Shown: positions 17,159-25,818 of the stretch, one piece after another
Layout: each line of letters begins with the position of its first letter
How positions within the stretch are numbered: the stretch's first letter is position 1
NCBI GenBank assembly: GCA_035359995.1
Contig: DAORZT010000012.1
Span: 1 to 51,051 of the forward strand
DNA length: 51,051 nucleotides
DNA from: JAKPCT01 sp029553165
GTDB lineage: Bacteria; Bacillota; UBA4882; UBA8346
Direction of reading: 5' to 3'
Made by a program: the position numbers and the translations under genes
Notes under the pieces: generated by a model
Databases searched by the model: none
What the model was told of the DNA's origin: nothing
The model's input: the letters and a program-made list of their open reading frames with translations, nothing else

Positions 17159-18547
17159 TTAATTATTTGTTTCTGTTTGTTTTGGTAAATATTTATCTAA
17201 ATATTCATCCCTAATCCGCTTTAATTCCCCGCGCGGAATAATTGACAACAGTTCCCATCCAATTTGAAGCGTTTCGGTAATCGAACGATCCTCATTTTCA
17301 CCTTGACTGACATAACGTTTTTCAAATTGATCGGCGAACTTAGCAAACTTCTTATCTAAATCAGAGAGTGCTGCCTCACCAAGGATAACAGCAAGATCCT
17401 TTGCCTCTTTACCGCGGGCATAAGCAGCAAAAAGCTGGTTCATGGTATCAGCATGGTCTTCCCTGGTCTTACCTTTACCAATACCCTTATCCTTTAAACG
17501 TGATAATGATGGTAAGACATCAATCGGTGGGAACACTCCCTTACGATAAAGTTCCCGGCTTAAAATAATCTGACCTTCGGTGATATATCCCGTTAAGTCA
17601 GGAATGGGATGGGTTTTATCATCTTCAGGCATTGATAAAATTGGAATCTGCGTAATCGAACCTGGTTTTCCTTTAACTCTTCCAGCCCGTTCATAAATGG
17701 TGGCTAAGTCAGTATAGAGATAACCCGGATAACCCCGACGGCCAGGAACCTCTTTCCGTGCGGCGGAGATTTCCCGTAAGGCCTCAGCATAGTTAGTCAT
17801 ATCAGTTAAGATAACTAAAACATGCATCCCCAAGTCATACGCCAGATATTCAGCCGCAGTCAATGCCATCCGCGGCGTTGAGATCCGTTCAATTGCCGGA
17901 TCATTTGCTAGATTCATAAAGAGCACGGTACGCTCGATTGCTCCGGTCTTCTTGAAGTCATTAATAAAGTAATCAGCTTCTTCAAAGGTGATTCCCATTG
18001 CTCCGAAAACAACTGCAAACTTTTCATTGGCGCCCAATACTTTTGCCTGACGGGCAATCTGCGCTGCCAATTGTGAGTGTGGTAAACCTGAAGCAGAGAA
18101 GATCGGAAGTTTTTGACCCCGGACCAATGTGTTCAGTCCGTCAATTGCTGAAATTCCCGTCTGAATAAACTCTGATGGATAATCCCGCGCAAATGGATTT
18201 AATGGCGCTCCGTTAATATCCAGACTTTTTTCGGGAATTATTGGCGCTCCTTTATCACGGGGGCGTCCCAACCCGTCAAAGACGCGACCAAGAATATCAG
18301 GTGAAACACCAAGCTCAATACTTTTACCTAAAAATCGTACTTTACTCTCTTTAAGATTGATTCCGGTAGAGCCTTCAAAGAGCTGAACTAAAGCTTGATT
18401 CCCGTTAGCTTCCAATACCTGACCACGTCTGGTCTCGCCTTCACCGATTGAGATCTCCACTAATTCTCCGTATTTAACATCAGTAACCTGGTCAACCAGC
18501 ATTAATGGTCCAACAACTTCTTTTACTGTTTGATACTCTTTAATCAT
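17159..18547 (-). CDS. atpB: V-type ATP synthase subunit B (regulatory, non-catalytic)
   Basis: Product of 462 residues, normal length. Subunit B alternates with catalytic A in the cytoplasmic head. It has the degenerate nucleotide loop typical of B subunits, SASGLPHSQL at 151-160 in place of a true Walker A, and the family blocks GRVFDGLGRPRD, AEYLAYDLGMHVLVILTDM and GRRGYPGYLYTDLATIYERAGR (around 270-295). It begins two bases after the atpA stop; its strong GGAGGTG ribosome site is formed by the last codons of atpA, so the pair is translationally coupled. Confidence 0.97.
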   Translation of the reverse strand: MIKEYQTVKEVVGPLMLVDQVTDVKYGELVEISIGEGETRRGQVLEANGNQALVQLFEGSTGINLKESKVRFLGKSIELGVSPDILGRVFDGLGRPRDKGAPIIPEKSLDINGAPLNPFARDYPSEFIQTGISAIDGLNTLVRGQKLPIFSASGLPHSQLAAQIARQAKVLGANEKFAVVFGAMGITFEEADYFINDFKKTGAIERTVLFMNLANDPAIERISTPRMALTAAEYLAYDLGMHVLVILTDMTNYAEALREISAARKEVPGRRGYPGYLYTDLATIYERAGRVKGKPGSITQIPILSMPEDDKTHPIPDLTGYITEGQIILSRELYRKGVFPPIDVLPSLSRLKDKGIGKGKTREDHADTMNQLFAAYARGKEAKDLAVILGEAALSDLDKKFAKFADQFEKRYVSQGENEDRSITETLQIGWELLSIIPRGELKRIRDEYLDKYLPKQTETNN

Positions 18548-18549
18548 TA

Positions 18550-20304
18550 TTACACCTCCACTCCGTCTGGGACCCTTGCGGCAATCTCCTTAAGCAATGC
18601 TTCAATCTTGGCAAGGTCGGTTTCCGCTAAATATTTAATCCTCGCAATCTGCTCCCGGAGTGGATCAGCCAGGATCTTCTTGATTGAGATTCCTTGTTCC
18701 ATCTGTAAACGGGCAACTTCATCAAACTTGATGATTGCTTTCATCATTAAATACTGTTTCTGCAATGAAGTATAGGTATCAACCTCATGAAATGCATTTT
18801 GATGCAAGTAGTCTTCACGGATCGAGCGTGCAGTCTCCATAGTCAGTTGGTCTTTGGGTGACAGTGCATCAACACCAACCAAACGGACGATCTCTTCTAA
18901 TTCTGCTTCTTCTTGCAAGAAACGCATGCATTCAATCCGTAATTTATTAAACTCTGGGGTCACAGCTTCGGCAAAGTATTCGCTAAGCCGTTCGGTATAT
19001 AACGAATAACTTGTCAGCCAGTTAATCGCCGGAAAATGACGCCGATAAGCCAAAGAAGCATCTAAGCCCCAGAAAACTTTAACAATCCGTAAAGTCGCCT
19101 GAGTAACCGGTTCCGAAAGGTCTCCACCCGGAGGGGAAACAGCCCCGACAGCAGTCAAGGCCCCTTCACGGTTATCACTGCCTAATGCGATCACCCGGCC
19201 GGCACGTTCGTAAAAGTCAGCCAAACGGGTCCCTAAATATGCTGGATAACCTTCCTCACCTGGCATCTCTTCCAGACGTCCGGAGATTTCGCGTAATGCT
19301 TCAGCCCAACGTGATGAAGAATCCGCCATAATTGCCACTGAATAACCCATATCCCGGAAATATTCGGCAATGGTTATTCCGGTATAGATCGACGCTTCCC
19401 GGGCAGCAACCGGCATATCCGAAGTATTAGCTACTAAAACGGTTCGCTTCATCAGGGTTTCACCGGTACGCGGATCGTGTAATTCCGGAAACTCCATCAA
19501 AACATCAGTCATCTCATTACCACGTTCGCCACAACCTACATAGACAATAATATCGGCATCAGCCCACTTCGCTAATTGGTGTTGAACTACCGTTTTACCA
19601 CTGCCAAACGGGCCAGGAATACAGGCAGTTCCGCCTTTGGATACCGGGAAAAAGGTGTCAATTACCCGTTGACCGGTCGACATCAATTGTGTTGGTGACA
19701 GTTTTTCTTTATAAGGACGTCCTTTACGGACCGGCCATTTTTGCATCATGGTTATTTCTTTAACGCCAGTGGCAGTCTCAACTTTGGCGACAACATCAGT
19801 TACTGTAAAGTCGCCAGCTTTAATCTCAACTAATTTACCATTGATCCCCGGAGGAATCATAATCTTATGATTGACAACAACGGTCTCCTGAACGGTACCA
19901 ATAATATCACCTTCTTGGACCAGCGCTCCCCGTTCAACTACCGGTACAAATGACCATTTCTTTTCGCGGTCCAATGAAAATGCTTCAACACCACGGGTAA
20001 TCCGGTCACCTACTTTGGCAACCAGTACATCAAGCGGGCGTTGGATCCCGTCATAAATCGCCTCAATCAACCCCGGTCCGAGTTCAACACTCAAAGGCGC
20101 TCCGGTCAGGTACACCGGTTCACCCGGTCCTAACCCGGTAGTCTCCTCATAAACCTGAATCGACGCTTTATCACCACGTAACTCAATGATTTCTCCAATC
20201 AGTCGTTTGTCACTAACCCGGACCACCTCATACATCTTTGCTTGGGACATTCCTTCAGCAACAACCAATGGTCCGGAAACTTTGATTATTCTACCTTCAG
20301 CCAT
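18550..20304 (-). CDS. atpA: V-type ATP synthase subunit A (catalytic)
   Basis: Product of 584 residues, normal length. Catalytic subunit that hydrolyses or makes ATP in the peripheral head. Walker A is GPFGSGKT at 231-238; the V-type-specific insertion (bulge domain, about 110-200) is present, which separates it from F-type beta subunits. The GYPAYLGTRLADFYERAGR block and the SDNREGALTAVGAVSPPGGD block are intact. The start codon overlaps the last base of the atpF stop (TAATG), so it is coupled to atpF. Confidence 0.97.
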   Translation of the reverse strand: MAEGRIIKVSGPLVVAEGMSQAKMYEVVRVSDKRLIGEIIELRGDKASIQVYEETTGLGPGEPVYLTGAPLSVELGPGLIEAIYDGIQRPLDVLVAKVGDRITRGVEAFSLDREKKWSFVPVVERGALVQEGDIIGTVQETVVVNHKIMIPPGINGKLVEIKAGDFTVTDVVAKVETATGVKEITMMQKWPVRKGRPYKEKLSPTQLMSTGQRVIDTFFPVSKGGTACIPGPFGSGKTVVQHQLAKWADADIIVYVGCGERGNEMTDVLMEFPELHDPRTGETLMKRTVLVANTSDMPVAAREASIYTGITIAEYFRDMGYSVAIMADSSSRWAEALREISGRLEEMPGEEGYPAYLGTRLADFYERAGRVIALGSDNREGALTAVGAVSPPGGDLSEPVTQATLRIVKVFWGLDASLAYRRHFPAINWLTSYSLYTERLSEYFAEAVTPEFNKLRIECMRFLQEEAELEEIVRLVGVDALSPKDQLTMETARSIREDYLHQNAFHEVDTYTSLQKQYLMMKAIIKFDEVARLQMEQGISIKKILADPLREQIARIKYLAETDLAKIEALLKEIAARVPDGVEV

Positions 20305-20639
20305 TATTCAACCTCTTTTCCTGCCAAGATGTCTGCGCCAACCGCTTTTTCAACAATCCGCCGGATTCTTTGCATCGCAAAACCTTTACTGCCTTCGCTT
20401 CCAGGGATAAATACCACACTGGGAAGCGGTAAAGCACTATATTCCATAATTAATTTCTCTGCTTTATCGGCCATTGACTCTGATACGAAGATAATTCCAT
20501 ATTCATCACTCGCAACCAGCCGTTCCAGAGTACTTGCCAAGGCTTCTGGCGTATTTACTGGATAAATCTCAATCCCCAACGCCTTAAACCCCAGAATCAG
20601 ATCTTCTTCTCCAATCGCAGCAATTTTATGCGTAGGCAC
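20304..20639 (-). CDS. atpF: V-type ATP synthase subunit F
   Basis: Product of 111 residues. Subunit F sits on the central stalk with D and has a Rossmann-like fold. Visible marks are IAAIGEEDLILGFKALGIE at 6-24 and YGIIFVSESMADKAE near 47-61. The start is a GTG at 20639 inside the end of atpC (14-bp overlap), with AAGGAG about ten bases upstream. Its stop overlaps the atpA start by one base. Confidence 0.93.
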   Translation of the reverse strand: MPTHKIAAIGEEDLILGFKALGIEIYPVNTPEALASTLERLVASDEYGIIFVSESMADKAEKLIMEYSALPLPSVVFIPGSEGSKGFAMQRIRRIVEKAVGADILAGKEVE

Positions 20640-21609
20640 GACGCAAACGCTCCTTTATTTCCAGATTAGAAACCTGGTTGATTTTACCAATCACAATAAT
20701 TCGCAGTAACTTAACTTCATTTTCTTTAGCCAGCAAATATCCTGCCAATGCCTCAATCCCTAAAGGAATTGACTTAGCCGGCATGATCAGTTCTAACAAA
20801 TAATTGTCAATTGCCTTTTCTAAACTGGTTAGTGAATTCAAAGGCGAAGGAGTCTCAGTTAAGATGCGGCTATATTTCGTATTATCAATCCAGACCGCCA
20901 CTTTCTCATTCGGTTGTTCCCATAAGCCCTTAAAGTCATCCAATTTTAAATTGCCATTAGCAATAAAAAAGCGCTCAAACTCTGAATATGGTAAACCAAT
21001 AATTCTTAAGCGAATAAAACTCCGCAGGTTGGTTAAATCAACTAAAGCTGTCCACCATTGCAACAACAAAGGTGAAAATTCTTCTTTTAAAATCGTGTAC
21101 CCAAACTGAAACCAGGCATTATCCAAGATCCGGTCAATCTCTTGAATATCTTTAGTCACTTCGTAACTTGAGCGGGCCTCGCTGATCGCTTCACGGAACT
21201 GTTCAGGAAGATCCGCCAGATCTTCACTTTGAAGCACCGCTAACAACCACTCCGGTTGCCATACCCCTAATTTTGATAGTTGTTCCGGTTGTACATCTTC
21301 TGATTTTAAAATTAATTTTAAATTTTGAATATCATACCGATTTGCTAACCATCTCAACTCAGGCGCATTTTCACCTAATTCTAAGACCAACCTAATGATA
21401 CGTTCTAATTCAGCATTAAGCGCGGACTCAAATTGTTGTGGATTAGCAATATTTCCCAATGCAGTCGCATATTCGGTCTCACCCAATTGGGTAAATAACT
21501 CCTCAACAGTGGTAGTATTGATTAACCTCTCCAGCTGTGAATTGTCCAACAACTTATTTTCCAACGACCTGATACGGCCTACTGCATATGCAAAATTACG
21601 TTCCCGCAC
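20626..21609 (-). CDS. atpC: V-type ATP synthase subunit C (d-like)
   Basis: About 327 residues. Subunit C (homologue of eukaryotic d) caps the proteolipid ring and couples it to the central stalk. The beginning RERNFAYAVGRIRSLENKLL is typical of the clostridial family, and repeated helices with the pattern LRSFIRLRIIGLP follow. I start it at the GTG 21609: GGGGTGA just upstream overlaps the stop of atpE, and homology begins there. The longer frame from TTG 21633 would overlap atpE and lacks a ribosome site. It overlaps atpF by 14 bp downstream. Confidence 0.92.
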   Translation of the reverse strand: MRERNFAYAVGRIRSLENKLLDNSQLERLINTTTVEELFTQLGETEYATALGNIANPQQFESALNAELERIIRLVLELGENAPELRWLANRYDIQNLKLILKSEDVQPEQLSKLGVWQPEWLLAVLQSEDLADLPEQFREAISEARSSYEVTKDIQEIDRILDNAWFQFGYTILKEEFSPLLLQWWTALVDLTNLRSFIRLRIIGLPYSEFERFFIANGNLKLDDFKGLWEQPNEKVAVWIDNTKYSRILTETPSPLNSLTSLEKAIDNYLLELIMPAKSIPLGIEALAGYLLAKENEVKLLRIIVIGKINQVSNLEIKERLRRAYA

Positions 21610-21613
21610 GGCT

Positions 21614-22219
21614 TCACCCCTTCTCTTCAGCAAACAGGATCTCAGCTATCTGCGGTATTGATACTTCTTTAATTTCAGCAATCAAAGCTTCAAACGAACC
21701 ATTGATCACATAACCTGGTCCGGTCAACAGGAAACCACCCTCAAAATCAGGTTGTTCTTGAGAGAGCGTTAACTTTGACTTGCTTCCAGCCTTGGCAATA
21801 AGCTCATTGGCTGTCTTAACAATGGTATTCCATTCAGTGGGTGAACCCGCGCCTTTAACTTCGCCCCCGCCATTCATTCCAGCTTGAGCTAATTTGTTTG
21901 CTAAAAATTTAATGCGCTTTTCTGCTGGAAGTTTCTTTAAACCTGCTAATACTTGAGTAAATACCATCTCAATCAGTTGGTATTTAGTCTCCAGTCTTCT
22001 TTTTTTACTTTCAATTTCAACTTCAGTCTTAACCCTGCGTTCAAGTTCTTCGGCCTTTTTCTTATATTCGTCAATTATTTTACCCCGACGAATCTCGGCT
22101 TTCGCCTTAGCTTCACTGATGATCCGGTCAGCTTCCTTTTGAGCAGATGCAATAATCTCTTCAGCCTCATTCTGTGCTTTACTTAGAATACTGTCGGTCA
22201 AAGCCTGCAAATCACTCAT
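21614..22219 (-). CDS. atpE: V-type ATP synthase subunit E (peripheral stalk)
   Basis: Product of 201 residues. Subunit E pairs with G/H in the peripheral stalk that holds the head still. The N-terminal 90 residues are a long Ala/Glu/Lys-rich right-handed coiled coil (SILSKAQNEAEEIIASAQKE and on), then a small globular C-terminal domain ending FEALIAEIKEVSIPQIAEILF. AAGGAG precedes the ATG by nine bases. It lies 15 bp after atpK. Confidence 0.93.
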   Translation of the reverse strand: MSDLQALTDSILSKAQNEAEEIIASAQKEADRIISEAKAKAEIRRGKIIDEYKKKAEELERRVKTEVEIESKKRRLETKYQLIEMVFTQVLAGLKKLPAEKRIKFLANKLAQAGMNGGGEVKGAGSPTEWNTIVKTANELIAKAGSKSKLTLSQEQPDFEGGFLLTGPGYVINGSFEALIAEIKEVSIPQIAEILFAEEKG

Positions 22220-22234
22220 CGAATTTAACTCCTT

Positions 22235-22690
22235 TTATTTGATGTTTTGAACAATTAAGAAGGAGATAACGAATGCTAAAATTGCATAAGTTTCAACCAT
22301 ACCAGCATAGATAATCCCTTTGGTTGATTCATCAGGACGTTTCGCTAAAATACCCATACCGGCAACTACAACCCGGGCTTGCCAGATTCCCGACAACAAA
22401 CCAACGATTCCAACCGGCATTCCCGCAATTAGATAATGGAGACCAGTCTCAATCGAAAGCCCCGAGGTTGCCAAAATTTTAAAGATCATCAATAGTCCGA
22501 TAACAAAGCCATAAATACCTTGCGTACTTGGTAATGCCGCTAAAATCAAGGATTTACCAAATTTCGACGGGTCCTCGGTGATAACTCCTGATGCGGCTTG
22601 ACCTGCCAATCCAACTCCATAGGCTGAACCATACCCTGAAAATAGAACTGCAACTACTACTCCTAAGAATGCTAAAAAAGTACCACTCAT
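22235..22690 (-). CDS. atpK: V-type ATP synthase subunit K (proteolipid ring), Na+-type ligand set
   Basis: Product of 151 residues with four membrane helices, a duplicated hairpin as in Enterococcus hirae NtpK. By motif, the residues matching the Na+ pocket of NtpK (T64, Q65, Q110, E139) are T56-Q57 in LPSTQGIYGFV, Q104 in SGIWQARV and E133 in GMVETYAI. The first hairpin has no carboxylate of its own, so there is one ion site per four helices, the V-type arrangement. This predicts Na+ rather than H+ as coupling ion; that is an inference from ligands, not proof. It starts two bases after the atpI stop, with GGGGAGG upstream. Confidence 0.95.
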   Translation of the reverse strand: MSGTFLAFLGVVVAVLFSGYGSAYGVGLAGQAASGVITEDPSKFGKSLILAALPSTQGIYGFVIGLLMIFKILATSGLSIETGLHYLIAGMPVGIVGLLSGIWQARVVVAGMGILAKRPDESTKGIIYAGMVETYAILAFVISFLIVQNIK

Positions 22691-22692
22691 AT

Positions 22693-24675
22693 TTAAGCCT
22701 CCCCTTCGTTGATTAAAAATGTATATTTTGGTTTATTTCTTAAAGGTGTAAATGGTTTCCCACCACCTTCATAAAACTTGCCAAAAAACTCCAAATACTG
22801 CAAGCGGCTGGCATGCACATAAGCTCCTAACACACTTAAAGCAAAATTGAGTAAATGCCCGACAACAAAGATTGCTGCTCCAAAGATCCAGCCAATAACC
22901 GGCATACTGTTAAAAGCTTGTCCGGCTAATTGCGTCATAATGCCTCCCATAACAGCCCCAGATAGTCCTAACGCCATCAATCGGGCATAAGAAAGTACAT
23001 CACTGAAGAATCCGATACTACCATAAAGCGTCCCTAACCCGCCTGGAATCGCCAATAGCTTTGCAACAATCCCCTTCTTTCCACGGGTATTGCTGATTAA
23101 TACACCCAGTGCTGAAAAGAGCAACAAGTAATTAAAGAGATTCGAATACGCTGATAAGCCGACTGCATCCTTACCAAGGACTAACATCACACTGATTAAA
23201 AAGAGTAACCATAAACCCTGATTCCAGAATGCATCTGCCCAACGTCCTTCTTTAATCGATCTCCAGGAACTGACGATGATTCCGAAAAACAGTTGCACAA
23301 CCCCTAATCCAAAAGCAATTATTAAAAATGGAATTGCCTGCTCTACCGGATCAAAGATCCCAAACTTGGAAAAGAACCCAAGCGAGAAGAAACTTCCGGT
23401 TAAGATCCCAATTAGGATTGCTCCAAAGCTGCTAAATAAGAACATCTTGGAGAGACGCCGACCGATTGGTCCCATCTTTAACTTCAGTAAAAGAATCGCA
23501 CAAATTGCTGCTAATAAGAGGCCATACCCGGCATCTCCCACTGCAATTCCAAAGAAGATGAAGAAAAACGGGACGATCGTCGGAGTCGGATCGACTTCAC
23601 TCGACTGTGGATAACTAAAACTGTGGATTAAATACTCAAATGGTTCAACCAGTGAATTATTCTTTAAAACAACCGGAACTTCCTCGCCGGCTTCGGGATC
23701 GCTGGTAACCATCAGATACTGAAACTGCTGTTGGTCTAATTCTTGCTGCAATTTAGCAATTTCCTTTTGTAACACCCACCCGGTAATTCCGAAACTTCGT
23801 TTACTGACCACAAATCGACGGGTTGCTTCGTTACGTTCTTTATCACTTAACAACGAATCGTAAACGGCATGTAACAATCTCTTCTCTTGATTAAGGGTTT
23901 TAATCTTTGCTCTGATAGTATTCTCTTCTTGGGAAATCGTTTGCAACTCCGCGTCTAATTTGGCTAACTTGGCAGCAATTGTCGTTTCAAAGACAGGTAG
24001 AATCACCGTATTAATATTGTTTTTGTTTAATACTCCTTGAAAAGCTGCATATTCAGTTCGTTCGGTCACTAACAAAAATAAAGTTTGTTGACCGGTTTGA
24101 TTGACTATTTCAAGATAAAAAGGATGATCCACTTCGGAAAGCAAGCTTACAATCTTTGATTCAGAAAGATCCGCAGCATATAAGGTGATTTGGAGGTTTT
24201 TAGTACCTTTAAGATCCTGATACGATAAATCCAACCTACTCCAATCCTTGAGAGTATCGTACAACGACAACACTTGATTGCGTCGTGCTTGTAACTGATT
24301 AAAATTCACCTCAACCTGCTGGATTTCAGTTAAGATTGCAGGCAAACGGCCTTCGGAAGCTAATAACGCTTCCAGTTCACTCGGGGTTAAATAAGTCTTA
24401 ACACCCGCAAACTGCTCTATAATATTGGGTTTAACCGGCTCGATCAATTCCAAAAAATTAATTGCCCGGGATATTTCAGCCAGTTGACGGTCAATCTCGC
24501 TGTTCTGTTGTGTAACGTCCTGATCAATACTTTCAAGCACCAGTTTTTCAGAATCATTCTCTAAAACAAAAGGGGCAATTTCAATAATCGACAAGTCTTG
24601 TAACACTTTAACCATTCGCTCTGCCTGATCACGAAGAGCATAGATATGAACTTTTTTGATTTGGGCGATGCCCAT
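22693..24675 (-). CDS. atpI: V-type ATP synthase subunit I (a subunit)
   Basis: Product of 660 residues. The N-terminal half (about 1-340) is soluble and coiled-coil-rich and binds the peripheral stalks; the C-terminal half has about seven to eight membrane helices that form the ion half-channels against the K ring. The conserved channel arginine is R565 in SYARLMALGLSGAVMGG, and the family ending LQYLEFFGKFYEGGGKPF is present. The ATG follows the atpG/H stop directly (TAAATG), so the genes are coupled. Confidence 0.95.
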   Translation of the reverse strand: MGIAQIKKVHIYALRDQAERMVKVLQDLSIIEIAPFVLENDSEKLVLESIDQDVTQQNSEIDRQLAEISRAINFLELIEPVKPNIIEQFAGVKTYLTPSELEALLASEGRLPAILTEIQQVEVNFNQLQARRNQVLSLYDTLKDWSRLDLSYQDLKGTKNLQITLYAADLSESKIVSLLSEVDHPFYLEIVNQTGQQTLFLLVTERTEYAAFQGVLNKNNINTVILPVFETTIAAKLAKLDAELQTISQEENTIRAKIKTLNQEKRLLHAVYDSLLSDKERNEATRRFVVSKRSFGITGWVLQKEIAKLQQELDQQQFQYLMVTSDPEAGEEVPVVLKNNSLVEPFEYLIHSFSYPQSSEVDPTPTIVPFFFIFFGIAVGDAGYGLLLAAICAILLLKLKMGPIGRRLSKMFLFSSFGAILIGILTGSFFSLGFFSKFGIFDPVEQAIPFLIIAFGLGVVQLFFGIIVSSWRSIKEGRWADAFWNQGLWLLFLISVMLVLGKDAVGLSAYSNLFNYLLLFSALGVLISNTRGKKGIVAKLLAIPGGLGTLYGSIGFFSDVLSYARLMALGLSGAVMGGIMTQLAGQAFNSMPVIGWIFGAAIFVVGHLLNFALSVLGAYVHASRLQYLEFFGKFYEGGGKPFTPLRNKPKYTFLINEGEA

Positions 24676-24987
24676 TTAGCTCACTACCTTTTCTATTAAG
24701 ATGCTGACTGCTTTGGCTATCTTAGCTTCGGTTCTGACAACAAGTTCCTTCAGTTCCGCCTCGATCCCGGTGCGTTGTTCTGCTTGCCAAACTTCCAATT
24801 GACGTCTCGTTTGTTCTAATAATGCTTCTCCAGCATTGATAACATCTTCTTCACTACTTTTTATCAGTTGATTCGCCTCTTCACGTTTACTCTTGATGAG
24901 GTTAGCTGCGTCTTCTTTTGCTTTTTCAACTATTTGAGCAGCTTCGGCTTCAGTACGTTGCAATTCTTCCCAAACCTCTAACGCCAT
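24676..24987 (-). CDS. atpH: V-type ATP synthase subunit G/H (peripheral stalk)
   Basis: Product of 103 residues, almost entirely one amphipathic Ala/Glu/Lys-rich coiled coil (about 8-90), as in the archaeal/bacterial H (or G) subunit that pairs with subunit E. First gene of the operon; the order behind it (I-K-E-C-F-A-B-D) is that of clostridial V-type ATPases. GGAGTGA precedes the ATG by four bases. Upstream, a TATAAT box lies at 25048-25053 on the minus strand, but I see no good -35 box. Confidence 0.9.
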   Translation of the reverse strand: MALEVWEELQRTEAEAAQIVEKAKEDAANLIKSKREEANQLIKSSEEDVINAGEALLEQTRRQLEVWQAEQRTGIEAELKELVVRTEAKIAKAVSILIEKVVS

Positions 24988-25047
24988 ATTCTCACTCCAA
25001 TCAAACGACTGTTTTACAAAGCCTTATAAACTTATAAAAAAGTTAGG

Positions 25048-25053
25048 ATTATA
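25048..25053 (-). promoter_or_regulatory. Possible -10 box of the V-type ATPase operon
   Basis: Perfect TATAAT on the minus strand about 60 bp before the first gene of the operon. The -35 region (GGACTT at 17 bp) is poor, so an activator or another sigma factor may be needed. Confidence 0.35.
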
Positions 25054-25104
25054 TTCAACATTCACCCTCAAAGTCCTTTATTTATTAGAATAAAAATTCA
25101 TCAA

Positions 25105-25746
25105 TCAGTTACTTTCAGGTTTGATAACTCCTACTGAAAGGATTAACTTTAATCCATCTTCAACACTAAGATCAAGCATTACAATATCTTCTTCAGGTAG
25201 ATAGATTAAAAATCCAGTTGTTGGGTTTGGTGCTGTTGGTATAAATACTCCCATTAACTTCTTGCCAATTTTGTCTGAGGATTCTTTTATAGCCTCACCA
25301 GTCAGAAAACCAATGCTTTGGATTCCCGGTCTCGGATATTCAACCATTACCACCTTTCTAAAGGCACCTTGATCACTACGGGTAAAGGCAACTCCTTCAG
25401 TGATTTGTTTTAATAAATTGTAAATTGTGTTTAAGATCGGAATTTTATTTAAGAGCTTCTCTCCATAGGCAATTAGCTTTCTCCCTAAATAATGACGGGC
25501 AAAAAGACCAGTTAAAGTTATTAAGATCACTAATACTATTAAGCCTAATCCCGGTACTCGCCCCTGCCATTCAATACCAAACAGTTGCAAAAGACGATAG
25601 AAATATCCGGCAAAATATTTATTAATAAAATTTCCTAAGATAGCATCAGTCTGGCGAAAACCCCAAAAGATTAATTTCAGTGAAACTGTTATTGGTAATA
25701 ATATCAGTAAGCCGGTTAAAAAGTGTTTTTGAAAGTTTTTGAACAA
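25105..25746 (-). CDS. DUF502 family membrane protein
   Basis: About 213 residues. Two strong membrane segments (about 10-30 and 55-80 in this numbering) are followed by the DUF502 soluble domain with its hallmark IPTAPNPTTGFL and a hydrophobic PEEDIVMLDLSVEDGLK block. Function of the family is unknown; homologues are common in bacteria and plants (COV-like). I start at the TTG 25746 because GGTGAT stands upstream at good distance and family members begin just before the first helix (FKNFQKHFLTGLLILLPI). The ATG at 25785 is the alternative. It is transcribed in the same direction as the V-type ATPase but 117 bp before it. Confidence 0.85.
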   Translation of the reverse strand: MFKNFQKHFLTGLLILLPITVSLKLIFWGFRQTDAILGNFINKYFAGYFYRLLQLFGIEWQGRVPGLGLIVLVILITLTGLFARHYLGRKLIAYGEKLLNKIPILNTIYNLLKQITEGVAFTRSDQGAFRKVVMVEYPRPGIQSIGFLTGEAIKESSDKIGKKLMGVFIPTAPNPTTGFLIYLPEEDIVMLDLSVEDGLKLILSVGVIKPESN

Positions 25747-25818
25747 AACAATCACCGCTTCTATAATTACTATAAGGGTTTCCATTCCATAGAAGAAACT
25801 CTTGAATTGTTAATTGTT

